Below are positions 25,811-34,405 of a stretch of DNA of 64,000 bases, piece after piece. Positions within the stretch are counted from its first letter, which is position 1. The number at the start of each line of letters is the position of its first letter. A model generated the notes under the pieces. That model did not search any database and was not told where the DNA came from. It saw only the letters and a list, made by a program, of their open reading frames with translations. The stretch is from Gammaproteobacteria bacterium LSUCC0057 (GTDB lineage Bacteria; Pseudomonadota; Gammaproteobacteria; Pseudomonadales; Porticoccaceae): contig SPIA01000004.1 of the NCBI GenBank assembly GCA_004535795.1, forward strand, positions 96,289 to 160,288, in the 5' to 3' direction. Position numbers and translations under genes: made by a program.

Positions 25811-26022
25811 TTAATTGTTTGTGCTTAACGATATCTACACAACTAAGCTGTACGACTATAACAAGGCTGTCTCGCCACGACTAGGGGGGGGCGATAAGCG
25901 CCAGCTGGTCAGCGGTGACCATTGGGTCGCGTTTACCCAAACGCCGCAATCCCAACAGGCCTGCGGCAAGGTTAAGGTGCTAGACCTCCCAAAATAAACT
26001 GCCAATAGAGGATCGATTGACC

Positions 26023-27924
26023 ATGAAGCATTTACCCAGCCTAACCTCTATCGTCACCGCTTTGGGTGCCGCCGCCTTAACGCTGGCCCCTGCGGCTTTG
26101 GCTCCGGTAGTTTATGCCGATACCGCTGAAACTGGCTCGGAGTACTCGCCATGGCTGGGGCGCGACTTTCCCGATCAACTGCTGTTTGGCGACACCCACC
26201 TGCACACCAGTTTTTCATACGACGCAGGCATGGTCGGCGACAAACTGGGGCCCGACGCCGCCTACCGCTTTGCTAAAGGGGAGACCGTTACAGCAAGCTT
26301 CGGTGCGCGCGCCAAACTGCGCCGGCCACTGGACTTTTTGCTAGTCTCCGATCACAGCGAATCGATGGGGTTGGCGCCGATGTTGCGTGAGAGCAATCCG
26401 CTCGCCACCGAGGACCCCATCGGCAGCCAGATGTACGCCAAGATTCAACAGGGCGACCCCGTTGGCGCCTATAAAATTTACGCCCTCACCCGCAAGCGCG
26501 GCGAGTTCCCGCTGCACCGCAACGAAGTGCTGCGGCCAATGTGGGAGCGCCAGCTCGCCGCCGCCGAAGCGCACTACCAGCCCGGGGTATTCACCACGCT
26601 GATGGGCTATGAGTTTACCTCGGCAATCAATATGAACAACCTGCACCGGGTGGTGATGTTTCGCGATGGCGCCGACAAAGTGGGCCAAATGATGCCTTTC
26701 AGCCAAGCCGACTCACCCGATCCAGAGCAGCTTTGGAGCCACCTCGCCGACTACGAGCAGCGCACCGGCGGCCGGGTAATGGCGATTCCGCACAACGGCA
26801 ACCTCTCTAACGGCATGCTGTTTGCCGACAGCACCGTCAGTGGTACGCCGCTCTCCGCGGACTATGCCGCGCGCCGTCAGCGCTGGGAGCCGGTCTATGA
26901 AGTCACGCAAATTAAGGGCGATGGCGAAGCGCATCCGCTACTCTCGCCCGATGACGAGTTCGCCGACTTTGTCACCTGGGACCGCGGCAATTTTGGCACC
27001 GTCGCCAAAACTGCAGAGATGCTGCCGGGCGAATACGCTCGTGAGGCGCTTAAGCGCGGCCTCGCTTTTGAGGCGACTCTCGGCGTCAACCCGTTTAAAT
27101 TTGGCATGATCGGCTCGACTGACTCACATACCAGTTTGTCGACCCCGGATGAGAACAACTTCTTCTCCAAGGCTACCCCGGCCGAGCCCAATGCCGGCAG
27201 TTACCGCTACCGCGGCGATATTATTCAAAAGTACCCCGCCAGCGAGGATGTCTCGGTCGCCTCCTACGAGTCGACCGCCGGTGGCCTGGTGGCGGCCTGG
27301 AGCCATGCCAATAGCCGCGAAGCGATCTTCGACGCTTTCGCCCGCAAAGAGGTTTACGCCACCACCGGCCCGCGCATAGCGGTGCGACTGTTTGCCGGTT
27401 GGCAGTTTGGCGACCAAGACCACCTGCTGCCCGATACGGCGGCGGTCGGTTACAGCAAAGGGGTGCCGATGGGCGGCGACCTTGCCCGCCCGGCTGGCGA
27501 CCAACCGCTGCGGCTGCTGATCAGTGCCCAGAAAGACCCCGACGGCGCCAACCTCGACCGCGTGCAAGTGGTTAAGGGCTGGCTCGACGACAGCGGCCAG
27601 AGCCACGAGCGGGTCTACAACGCGGTCTGGTCGGACCAGCGCCGCGCCAATAGTCGCGGCGAGATACCGGCACTGCCCTCGACGGTTGAGGGAGCCACGT
27701 ACCGCAATCACTACGGTAGCCCCAGCCTTTCGACAGTGTGGCAAGATCCAGACTTCAACCCCAATCAGCGAGCCTTTTACTACCTGCGGGTATTGGAGAT
27801 CGAGACCCCCACCTGGCTCGCCTACGACCGCGCCCGCTATGGCAGCGCCGCGGATATCCCGGCCGACGCAGTAATGGCCCACCAAGAGCGCGCCTACAGC
27901 TCGCCGATCTGGTACACCCCTTAA
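26023..27924 (+). CDS. Secreted DUF3604 family protein (PHP-like putative metal hydrolase)
   Basis: A 633-residue exported protein. The ATG at 26023 has GAGGA 10 bp upstream; a TTG two codons earlier is less likely. The signal peptide covers about residues 1-32 (hydrophobic run ALGAAALTLAPAALAPVV, cut near YA-DT). Metal-binding-like segments: FGDTHLHTSFSYD with His59 and His61, LLVSDHSESMG with Asp110 and His111, AIPHNGNLSNG, and MIGSTDSHTSLS. This H-x-H, D-H, H-N and D-S-H pattern is that of PHP/amidohydrolase-type metal sites, so a hydrolase is inferred. The family is annotated only as DUF3604. It is divergently arranged with the TonB receptor, suggesting a shared substrate. Confidence 0.85.
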   Translation: MKHLPSLTSIVTALGAAALTLAPAALAPVVYADTAETGSEYSPWLGRDFPDQLLFGDTHLHTSFSYDAGMVGDKLGPDAAYRFAKGETVTASFGARAKLRRPLDFLLVSDHSESMGLAPMLRESNPLATEDPIGSQMYAKIQQGDPVGAYKIYALTRKRGEFPLHRNEVLRPMWERQLAAAEAHYQPGVFTTLMGYEFTSAINMNNLHRVVMFRDGADKVGQMMPFSQADSPDPEQLWSHLADYEQRTGGRVMAIPHNGNLSNGMLFADSTVSGTPLSADYAARRQRWEPVYEVTQIKGDGEAHPLLSPDDEFADFVTWDRGNFGTVAKTAEMLPGEYAREALKRGLAFEATLGVNPFKFGMIGSTDSHTSLSTPDENNFFSKATPAEPNAGSYRYRGDIIQKYPASEDVSVASYESTAGGLVAAWSHANSREAIFDAFARKEVYATTGPRIAVRLFAGWQFGDQDHLLPDTAAVGYSKGVPMGGDLARPAGDQPLRLLISAQKDPDGANLDRVQVVKGWLDDSGQSHERVYNAVWSDQRRANSRGEIPALPSTVEGATYRNHYGSPSLSTVWQDPDFNPNQRAFYYLRVLEIETPTWLAYDRARYGSAADIPADAVMAHQERAYSSPIWYTP

Positions 27925-28027
27925 CTACCAAACAAGCAACCCGTGCGCCGGCCTGGCGGCGGGGTTGATGGCGTACTGAGCGCGGGCAAAACCGTAAAAA
28001 TCGCGTTACTGAGCAACGCTTTGGCGA

Positions 28028-28033
28028 TATAAT
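28028..28033 (+). promoter_or_regulatory. Likely -10 element for the aminotransferase gene
   Basis: A consensus TATAAT 46 bp before the GTG start of the next gene. No good -35 is seen at 16-18 bp. The remaining intergenic DNA (27925-28079) shows no gene. Confidence 0.5.
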
Positions 28034-28079
28034 CGCAACTGTTTAGGTAATTTTATTACAGCGCCAACAAGGAGCCCCC

Positions 28080-29360
28080 GTGCAGCTGCCCGCGTCGTTA
28101 TCCACCTGCCCCAAACCCCAACTCGAGGAGCTGCAAAGCGCTCTTCGTGCGCAATACCAACGCCACTGCGAGGCCAATCACGCACTCGACTTAACCCGCG
28201 GCAAGCCGTCAACGGCACAGCTCGACTTAAGCGATGCGCTCGATGGCATTCTGGCCGGCAACTACCGCGCTGAGGACGGCAGCGACTGCCGCAACTACGG
28301 CGGCCTGCACGGCCTGCCAGAACTGCGCCAACTCGGCGCCACACTGCTCGGCACCAGCGCTGAGCAGACCATCGCCGGCGGCAGCAGCAGCTTGACGCTG
28401 ATGTATTTCACGCTGCTGTTTGCCAAACTGTTCGGCTTGGCCGGCGCACCCCCCTGGCAGCTCCACCGCCAGCCCAAAATACTCTGCCCGGTACCCGGCT
28501 ACGACCGCCATTTTGCTATCTGTGAGCGCTTGGGCATCGAGATGATCACCGTGGCAATGCGCAGCGACGGCCCCGATATGGACGCTGTCGAGGCACTGCT
28601 CGCCGAGGACGACGAGATAGTCGGCATGTGGAATGTGCCCAAGTACTCCAACCCCACCGGCATCACCTACAGCGATGCGGTGGTACGGCGCATCGCCGCG
28701 CTCGGCCCACGGGCTCAACCGGGCTTTCTGGTGCTGTGGGACAACGCCTACGCAGTCCACGATATTGCCGCCAAGGGCGATCCGCTAACCGCTATAGCAC
28801 CGCTTGCGCAAGCGGCGGGCACCGAGGTGGCGCAGTTCGCTTCGACCTCAAAAATTACCCACGCCGGCGCCGGCGTCAGTTTTATGGCCGGCTCCCAAGC
28901 ATTAATAGAGAGCATGGTAGAGCAGCTCGGCATCGCCATGATTGGCCCCGACAAAGTCAACCAGCTGCGGCATGTCGCACTGCTCAAAGCGGGCGGCTTG
29001 GCGGAGTTGATGGCCGGCCACCAAGCGCTATTGGCCCCCCGTTTTGCCGCGGTAGAAGAGGCGCTCTCTGCCCACTTTAGCGGCTCAGAACTGCTCAGCT
29101 GGAGCCGCCCCAACGGCGGTTATTTTGTCTCGGTAGACACCCTACCGGGGGTGGCCAGTCGGGTGGTGGCTTTGGCGGCGGCGGCCGGGGTAAAACTCAC
29201 CCCCGCTGGCGCAACCTTTCCCTACAACCGCGACCCAGCGGATCGCAACATTCGCTTGGCGCCCTCATTCCCCAGTCTGGAAGATGTGGTCAGCACCATG
29301 CAGGTGTTTTGTTGCTGTGTGCAGCTGGCCAGTGTCGAGCAGCAGCTGGCTAACGGGTAA
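28080..29360 (+). CDS. PLP-dependent aminotransferase (class I/II, aspartate aminotransferase 1c-like)
   Basis: A 426-residue fold-type I aminotransferase. DLTRGKPSTAQLDLS near the N-terminus, RNYGGLHGLPELRQL, the cofactor-binding GGSSSLTLM, and the PLP lysine Lys258 in FASTSKITHAG are visible. The DLTRGKP opening resembles the small family once labelled alanine-glyoxylate aminotransferase (Pfam Aminotran_MocR-like) whose studied members act on aspartate. The start is GTG with a strong AAGGAG 6 bp upstream. The last 11 bp overlap the convergent cytochrome gene. Substrate was not determined; aspartate/2-oxoglutarate is an inference. Confidence 0.85.
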   Translation: MQLPASLSTCPKPQLEELQSALRAQYQRHCEANHALDLTRGKPSTAQLDLSDALDGILAGNYRAEDGSDCRNYGGLHGLPELRQLGATLLGTSAEQTIAGGSSSLTLMYFTLLFAKLFGLAGAPPWQLHRQPKILCPVPGYDRHFAICERLGIEMITVAMRSDGPDMDAVEALLAEDDEIVGMWNVPKYSNPTGITYSDAVVRRIAALGPRAQPGFLVLWDNAYAVHDIAAKGDPLTAIAPLAQAAGTEVAQFASTSKITHAGAGVSFMAGSQALIESMVEQLGIAMIGPDKVNQLRHVALLKAGGLAELMAGHQALLAPRFAAVEEALSAHFSGSELLSWSRPNGGYFVSVDTLPGVASRVVALAAAAGVKLTPAGATFPYNRDPADRNIRLAPSFPSLEDVVSTMQVFCCCVQLASVEQQLANG

Positions 29361-29790
29361 CTTCGGCGGCCAGAAAGGCCGCCAACGCCTCGAGCTGACC
29401 GGGGTCGAGATCGACGAAGTTGGGCATACTGCGATGTTGGTCGACACCGCGAATCCACACCACCAACTCGGCTTCAGAGCGTCGCGCCAGCAGCGTAGCG
29501 GGGATCCGCTTGAGGTAATCGCCGCGGCCGCGGCGCGGATGGCAGTCGGCGCAATAACTGGCAAACAACTGTTGCCCTTGGCGCGCTTGCTCGCTCAACG
29601 TCTCTGGGGTCATCGCTGTGACAACTTCCAGCGCCAGCTGTTTCTTACTCTCCAGCAGCGCTTGCAGGGCACCCTGTGGCTCGGTTGCTGCGGCCGCATC
29701 AGGCTCTAACTCTGGTTCTGGCTTCGCGCAGCCAACCAACCACACCGCCAGGAGTGCGCTGAGCGGTAACCATCGATGTAGTTGCAACAT
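29350..29790 (-). CDS. Cytochrome c-type lipoprotein
   Basis: A 146-residue, probably periplasm-facing lipoprotein. A signal peptide ends in a lipobox WLVG-C (acylated Cys21), followed by an acidic linker rich in Ala, Glu and Pro. The class I cytochrome c domain has the haem motif CADCH (Cys80, Cys83, His84) and a likely axial methionine Met122 in RSMPNF. One haem only. It probably carries electrons to a terminal oxidase or another periplasmic enzyme; no partner gene is adjacent. It is convergent with the aminotransferase gene, with a short overlap at the 3' ends. Confidence 0.88.
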   Translation of the reverse strand: MLQLHRWLPLSALLAVWLVGCAKPEPELEPDAAAATEPQGALQALLESKKQLALEVVTAMTPETLSEQARQGQQLFASYCADCHPRRGRGDYLKRIPATLLARRSEAELVVWIRGVDQHRSMPNFVDLDPGQLEALAAFLAAEVTR

Positions 29791-29877
29791 ACCATCCTCT
29801 CCTGTAATTGTTATTAAACGGCTGGGGATCAGTCTCAGTGTGCAACAGCGGGTATCGGCGCGCCGTAAAAATGTCGA

Positions 29878-30213
29878 CTATTTGCCCTTGTGCGGTTTTG
29901 CCCCAGCCATGCTGAAGGGGAAGGCGGTCACATTGCCACCGCTGGCTTCGGTGACTTTGCAGGCACCCTCTTTGTCGACCTCGTCGATACGCACCACCGC
30001 CTGCATGGGTATGAAACTGCGCTGCACGCCGGCAAACTCGTTCTTAAGCTTCTCCTCGGCTGGGTCGACAATCATCTGGCTGCGTTCACCAAAGAGAAAA
30101 TCTTCGACTTCTAGAAAACCCCATAGATCGCTCTGATAAACTTGCCGAGCGTAGATCTCGTAGATCTGCCCTTGGTTAAAAAAGGTCACACGGTAAATCG
30201 GTTCTTTGGTCAT
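29878..30213 (-). CDS. DUF1820 family protein
   Basis: A 111-residue protein beginning MTKEPIYRVTFFNQGQIYEIYARQV, with the conserved FLEVEDFLFGE and the VDPAEEKLKNEF helix. This matches the small DUF1820 family found widely in gammaproteobacteria; no function is known. It has no signal peptide or membrane span. It is divergent from miaB, a frequent neighbourhood in this class. A TAGAAT at 30283-30288 on the minus strand could be its -10. Confidence 0.9.
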   Translation of the reverse strand: MTKEPIYRVTFFNQGQIYEIYARQVYQSDLWGFLEVEDFLFGERSQMIVDPAEEKLKNEFAGVQRSFIPMQAVVRIDEVDKEGACKVTEASGGNVTAFPFSMAGAKPHKGK

Positions 30214-30330
30214 GTCGCTCGCTGCTCGTTGCCCACAATAATAGGGCTTAGTTGGGGTCGCTACCCGCTGATATCAACCGTTATTCTAACACAACCGCCG
30301 CAGCGCAAAGCACTGCTCAGTGGCGCTCTG

Positions 30331-30358
30331 TTGCCATCGCAAACGCGACAGCTATAAT
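30331..30358 (+). promoter_or_regulatory. Sigma70 promoter upstream of miaB
   Basis: TTGCCA (30331-30336) and a perfect TATAAT (30353-30358) are separated by 16 bp. Transcription would begin near 30365, about 50 bp before the miaB start. Confidence 0.8.
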
Positions 30359-30416
30359 GGCCAACCGCGACTCAACCGGTTGAATCGTTTCACTCAGCCA
30401 CCACTCTGTGACAATT

Positions 30417-31802
30417 ATGCCCGACTATCCTGCCACCCCCACCGCGTCGACCGCCGCACCGGCCAAGCCGGTGAAAAAATTGCATATCGTCACACACGGC
30501 TGTCAGATGAATGAATACGACTCGGCGCGCATGCAAGACCTGCTCGGCGAGTCGCACCAGATGGTCACCACCGACGATCCGGCTGAGGCAGACGTGATTC
30601 TGCTCAACACCTGTTCGATCCGAGAAAAAGCCCAAGAGAAAGTCTTCCACCAGCTCGGTCGCTGGCGGCCATTAAAAGAGGCCAACCCCAACTTAATCAT
30701 CGGTGTCGGCGGCTGCGTGGCCAGCCAAGAGGGCGAGGCGATCGCCAAGCGTGCGCCCTTTGTCGATTTAGTGTTTGGCCCGCAAACACTGCATAGGCTG
30801 CCGGAGATGATGGAACAGCGCCAACGCGACGGCACGGTGATGGTCGACATCAGCTTCCCCGAGATAGAAAAATTCGACCGACTACCCGAGCCCGAGGCCG
30901 ACGGCTGCAGCGCCTTTGTTTCGATCATGGAAGGCTGCTCTAAATACTGCACGTTTTGCGTGGTGCCCTACACCCGCGGCGAAGAGGTCAGCCGCCCGGT
31001 CGCCGATGTACTGGCAGAGGTCGCTTCGCTGGCCGCTCAAGGGGTTCGCGAAATCAATCTGCTCGGCCAAAACGTCAATGCCTACCAAGGTGAGTTGGCC
31101 GACGGCGGTGTCTGCGACTTCGCCGAACTGATCCCCTATGTCGCCGCCATCTCTGGCATCGACCGGATCCGCTACACCACCTCGCACCCGGTGCATTTTA
31201 GCGATGCGCTAATCGCCACCTACGCCAACGTGCCGGAGCTGGTCAACCACCTGCACCTGCCGGTACAGAGCGGCTCCGACCGTATTTTGATGGCGATGAA
31301 GCGCGGCCACACCGCAATTGAGTACAAATCCAAAATCCGCAAGCTGCGCCAGGTGCGCCCCGACATCAGCCTGTCGTCCGATTTTATTGTCGGCTTCCCC
31401 GGCGAAAGCGACGAAGACTTCGCCGCCACCATGAAGCTGATCGACGATATCGGTTTTGACACCTCATTCAGCTTTATTTACAGCGCGCGCCCCGGCACGC
31501 CTGCGGCCGAGCTGGCCGACGACACCCCAGAGGCGGTAAAAAAGCAGCGCCTGCAACTACTGCAGAGCCGCATTTTGCAGCACGCCCAGCAGATCAGTCG
31601 ACAGATGGTCGGCAGCCGACAGCGGCTGTTGGTCACCGGTGTCTCGAAAAAAGACCCCGGTCAACTGCAAGGGCGCAGCGAGAACAACCGCGTGGTCAAC
31701 TTCGCCTGCCACGACCACAACCTGATCGGCCAATTTGTCGATGTCACCATAACCGAGGCGCTGCCCAACTCGCTGCGCGCGACGCTGTTGGCCGAGCACT
31801 GA
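30417..31802 (+). CDS. miaB: tRNA-2-methylthio-N6-dimethylallyladenosine synthase MiaB
   Basis: Radical-SAM methylthiotransferase that modifies A37 of tRNAs reading UNN codons. Three cysteines of the N-terminal UPF0004 domain (Cys29, Cys66, Cys100) bind the auxiliary iron-sulfur cluster, and Cys174, Cys178 and Cys181 (CSKYCTFC) bind the SAM cluster. A C-terminal TRAM domain (about 385-455) binds tRNA. Length 461 versus 474 in E. coli. The ATG at 30417 was chosen; a GTG three codons earlier is possible, and neither has a clear ribosome site. It is the first gene in the miaB-phoH-ybeY-corC-lnt group. Confidence 0.96.
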   Translation: MPDYPATPTASTAAPAKPVKKLHIVTHGCQMNEYDSARMQDLLGESHQMVTTDDPAEADVILLNTCSIREKAQEKVFHQLGRWRPLKEANPNLIIGVGGCVASQEGEAIAKRAPFVDLVFGPQTLHRLPEMMEQRQRDGTVMVDISFPEIEKFDRLPEPEADGCSAFVSIMEGCSKYCTFCVVPYTRGEEVSRPVADVLAEVASLAAQGVREINLLGQNVNAYQGELADGGVCDFAELIPYVAAISGIDRIRYTTSHPVHFSDALIATYANVPELVNHLHLPVQSGSDRILMAMKRGHTAIEYKSKIRKLRQVRPDISLSSDFIVGFPGESDEDFAATMKLIDDIGFDTSFSFIYSARPGTPAAELADDTPEAVKKQRLQLLQSRILQHAQQISRQMVGSRQRLLVTGVSKKDPGQLQGRSENNRVVNFACHDHNLIGQFVDVTITEALPNSLRATLLAEH

Positions 31803-31930
31803 CAGCGCCTTGACCGCTGTAAAAAACGGTTTACGCTGGCTAATTTTACGCGTTATGCTTGCCGAAACTGAGCCATACAGCGCATCGAGCCGATGATCTT
31901 ACCCCCAGCAAAACAGGCGCCTTCCCTCTT

Positions 31931-33025
31931 TTGAGCCGTTCCGCAACAGTTGCTTCTTGCCAATTTGAGCTGAGGCCAGCCGACACCCAGCGTCTCGCCA
32001 ACCTGTGTGGCGCCTTGGATGCACATCTCAAACAGATTGAGCAGCGGCTGGATGTTCAGATTCAACGCCGCGACCACCTGTTCAATATCGATGGCGAGCA
32101 GTGTGCTGCCGCCAAGTCGGTGCTTGAGACTCTCTACTGGATGGCCGCCGATGGCGAGCCCATCAACGCCTCCGAAATCCACTTGCAACTCAGCCAAGTG
32201 CTCAACCGCGACGACGCCAGCAGCAGAGCAAACGGCACTACCGTTGTGCTGCCAGGCATGCCGCTGCCACTCACCGAAACATCAGCCAAGTCCAAGCCCA
32301 TGCCCGTCAATCCCGCCGCACCCAGCGCAGAGTCCGCCACCGAAAATTTTGCCGTTATCCGCACCAAAAAAGGCAATGTGCGCCCGCGCAGCGTCAACCA
32401 GCAGCGCTATGTGCGCGCGGTGCAGAGCCACGACATTAACTTTGGCATTGGCCCCGCCGGTACCGGCAAAACCTATCTGGCGGTGGCGTGTGCGGTGGAA
32501 GCGCTGCTGCGCGACGAAGTTGAGCGGATCCTGCTGGTGCGCCCAGCAGTCGAGGCCGGCGAGCGGCTGGGTTTTTTACCCGGCGATCTGGCGCAGAAGG
32601 TCGACCCCTATCTGCGACCGCTCTACGACGCACTTTACGAAATGCTCGGCTTTGAGACAGTGGCGAAACTGCAGGAGCGCAACGTTATCGAAATCGCACC
32701 GCTGGCCTATATGCGCGGGCGCACCCTCAACGGCGCTTATGTGATCCTCGACGAGGCGCAGAACACCACCCGCGAGCAGATGAAGATGTTTCTCACACGC
32801 ATCGGCTTCGGCTCGACTGCGGTGATCACGGGCGACACCTCGCAAGTCGATCTGCCGCGCGGCGTCAAGTCTGGTTTGGTCCACGCCATCGATGTACTCA
32901 GCGCCGTCGACACCATCAGCTTTACCCATTTCCGCAGCGGTGACGTGGTTCGCCATCCGATTGTGCAGAGCATTGTCGACGCCTACGACCACTGGGAAGC
33001 GCACCATGACCACACCGAGCGCTGA
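31931..33025 (+). CDS. ybeZ: PhoH-like ATPase (YbeZ)
   Basis: Cytoplasmic P-loop ATPase that works with YbeY in ribosome/RNA quality control. Walker A GPAGTGKT is seen midway and Walker B-like VILDEAQNT later, with the RPAVEAGERLGFLPG family segment. No ATG or GTG is available near the N-terminus: the two plausible starts are TTG 31931 (chosen, giving 364 residues and the usual distance to the FELRPADTQ opening) and TTG 31859 (388 residues). Neither has a clear ribosome site. An out-of-frame ATG at 31855 opens only 13 codons. It overlaps the next gene by 20 bp. Despite its name it is not part of the phosphate regulon here. Confidence 0.9.
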   Translation: MSRSATVASCQFELRPADTQRLANLCGALDAHLKQIEQRLDVQIQRRDHLFNIDGEQCAAAKSVLETLYWMAADGEPINASEIHLQLSQVLNRDDASSRANGTTVVLPGMPLPLTETSAKSKPMPVNPAAPSAESATENFAVIRTKKGNVRPRSVNQQRYVRAVQSHDINFGIGPAGTGKTYLAVACAVEALLRDEVERILLVRPAVEAGERLGFLPGDLAQKVDPYLRPLYDALYEMLGFETVAKLQERNVIEIAPLAYMRGRTLNGAYVILDEAQNTTREQMKMFLTRIGFGSTAVITGDTSQVDLPRGVKSGLVHAIDVLSAVDTISFTHFRSGDVVRHPIVQSIVDAYDHWEAHHDHTER

Positions 33026-33503
33026 TATGGCAGAAGTCGCGCTGACGCTGCTCGATGCCGGTGCCGGCGAGCCGCGCGCCGAGCAGTTTCAACTGTGGCT
33101 GCAGACCGCACTAGACGCCAGCGGCATAGCGCTGCCGCCCTGCGTTGAGGTGACTATCCAGATTGTCGACCAGTTGCAGAGCGCCGAACTCAATGAACAG
33201 TTTCGCGGCAAAAGCGGCGCCACCAACGTGCTCTCTTTTCCGTTTAGCGCCATGACGCCCGAACCGCTGCCAATATTGGGCGACTTAGCTATCTGCGCAC
33301 CGCTGGTGGTCGCGCAGGCGCAGGCGCAGGGCAAAACAGCGCTCAGCCACTGGGCCCATTTAACCGTTCACGGGCTCTTGCATCTGTGCGGATACGACCA
33401 CATTGAAGAGCCCCAGGCCGAGGCGATGGAGAGCTTAGAGCGCCAGATCATGGCGCAACTCGGCTTTGCCGACCCCTACCTGCTGCCGAGTCAATCGGCT
33501 TGA
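33006..33503 (+). CDS. ybeY: Endoribonuclease YbeY (rRNA maturation factor)
   Basis: Zinc-dependent endoribonuclease needed for 16S rRNA 3'-end maturation and 70S quality control. The signature HLTVHGLLHLCGYDHIEE near the C-terminal third contains the metal-binding histidines (HGxLHLxGYDH). Length 165 versus 155 in E. coli. The ATG at 33006 lies inside phoH and has GGGAAG upstream; ATG 33027 just after the phoH stop is an alternative. This overlap suggests translational coupling with ybeZ. Confidence 0.94.
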   Translation: MTTPSADMAEVALTLLDAGAGEPRAEQFQLWLQTALDASGIALPPCVEVTIQIVDQLQSAELNEQFRGKSGATNVLSFPFSAMTPEPLPILGDLAICAPLVVAQAQAQGKTALSHWAHLTVHGLLHLCGYDHIEEPQAEAMESLERQIMAQLGFADPYLLPSQSA

Positions 33504-33558
33504 CGGCGCAGCCCAGCGGCGCCCCCAACCACCTAACCTGCCAAGACGAGAGTAAACA

Positions 33559-34401
33559 ATGAGCGAAGAGAGCCCCCATCGAGCTGACGAGCCGTCGTTA
33601 ATTAAGCGGCTCAGCCGCCTTTTTAGCAACAACCCACGCACCAGCGACGATGTTGCCGACATGCTGCGCAGCGCCGAGAACGATGACATTATTGATGCCA
33701 GCGTACTCTCCATTATGGAAGGGGCACTAAAAGTCTCCAACCAACAGGCACGGGAAATTATGATTCCGCGCTCCCAGCTGACGGTATTAGAGGCGGCGAT
33801 GGATCTCGATGCGGTACTGGACATTGTCATCGACTCGCAGCACTCGCGCTTCCCGGTAATGGGCGACTCCTCGGACGACATCAAAGGTATCTTGCTGGCC
33901 AAAGAGCTACTGCCACTATTAAAAAGTGGCCGCGATCAGTTTGACCTCGGGGCCATTTTGCGCCCCGCCACCGTTATTCCCGAAAGTAAACGGCTCAACG
34001 TGCTGCTGCAGGAATTTCGCGAGCAGCGCTACCACATGGCGATTGTCGTCGATGAGTACGGCGGCGTCTCTGGACTGGTCACCATTGAAGATATTCTCGA
34101 GGAGATCGTCGGCGAAATTGAAGACGAAACCGATGAGCAAGAGGCGGTTCAGATCGTCAAACTCGATGACGGAGTCAGCTGGAGCATCAACGCACTGACC
34201 GAGATTCAAGACTTCAACGAGCACTTTGATGTCGGCCTCGCCGACGACGAGTTCGACACCATCGGCGGCCTGGTGATACACGGCTTTGGCCGGCTACCGC
34301 AGGTCGGCGAACAGCTGCAGATCGGTCGCTTTATGTTTACTGTCGCCGCCGGTGATCGCCGCCGGCTCAGTGAGTTGACAGTGACATTGGTCGACGGCTA
34401 A
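33559..34401 (+). CDS. corC: CorC/HlyC family CBS-domain protein (YbeX)
   Basis: Cytoplasmic protein linked to magnesium/cobalt efflux and, in E. coli, to ribosome homeostasis. Two CBS domains are present (about 60-120 and 125-185; the sequences IMIPRSQLTVLE and YGGVSGLVTIEDILEEIVGEIEDE are typical) followed by the C-terminal CorC/HlyC domain (about 200-280). There is no membrane domain, unlike larger HlyC relatives. Length 280 versus 292 in E. coli. It lies 55 bp after ybeY and 4 bp before lnt, as in the E. coli ybeZYX-lnt operon. Confidence 0.94.
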   Translation: MSEESPHRADEPSLIKRLSRLFSNNPRTSDDVADMLRSAENDDIIDASVLSIMEGALKVSNQQAREIMIPRSQLTVLEAAMDLDAVLDIVIDSQHSRFPVMGDSSDDIKGILLAKELLPLLKSGRDQFDLGAILRPATVIPESKRLNVLLQEFREQRYHMAIVVDEYGGVSGLVTIEDILEEIVGEIEDETDEQEAVQIVKLDDGVSWSINALTEIQDFNEHFDVGLADDEFDTIGGLVIHGFGRLPQVGEQLQIGRFMFTVAAGDRRRLSELTVTLVDG

Positions 34402-34405
34402 CGCC

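Noticed and set aside
27124..27885. A 253-codon minus-strand open frame opposite the DUF3604 gene
   Set aside because: Antisense shadow with no independent support.
31855..31896. A 13-codon open frame ahead of phoH
   Set aside because: No ribosome site and no regulatory codon pattern; mentioned only because it bears on the start problem.
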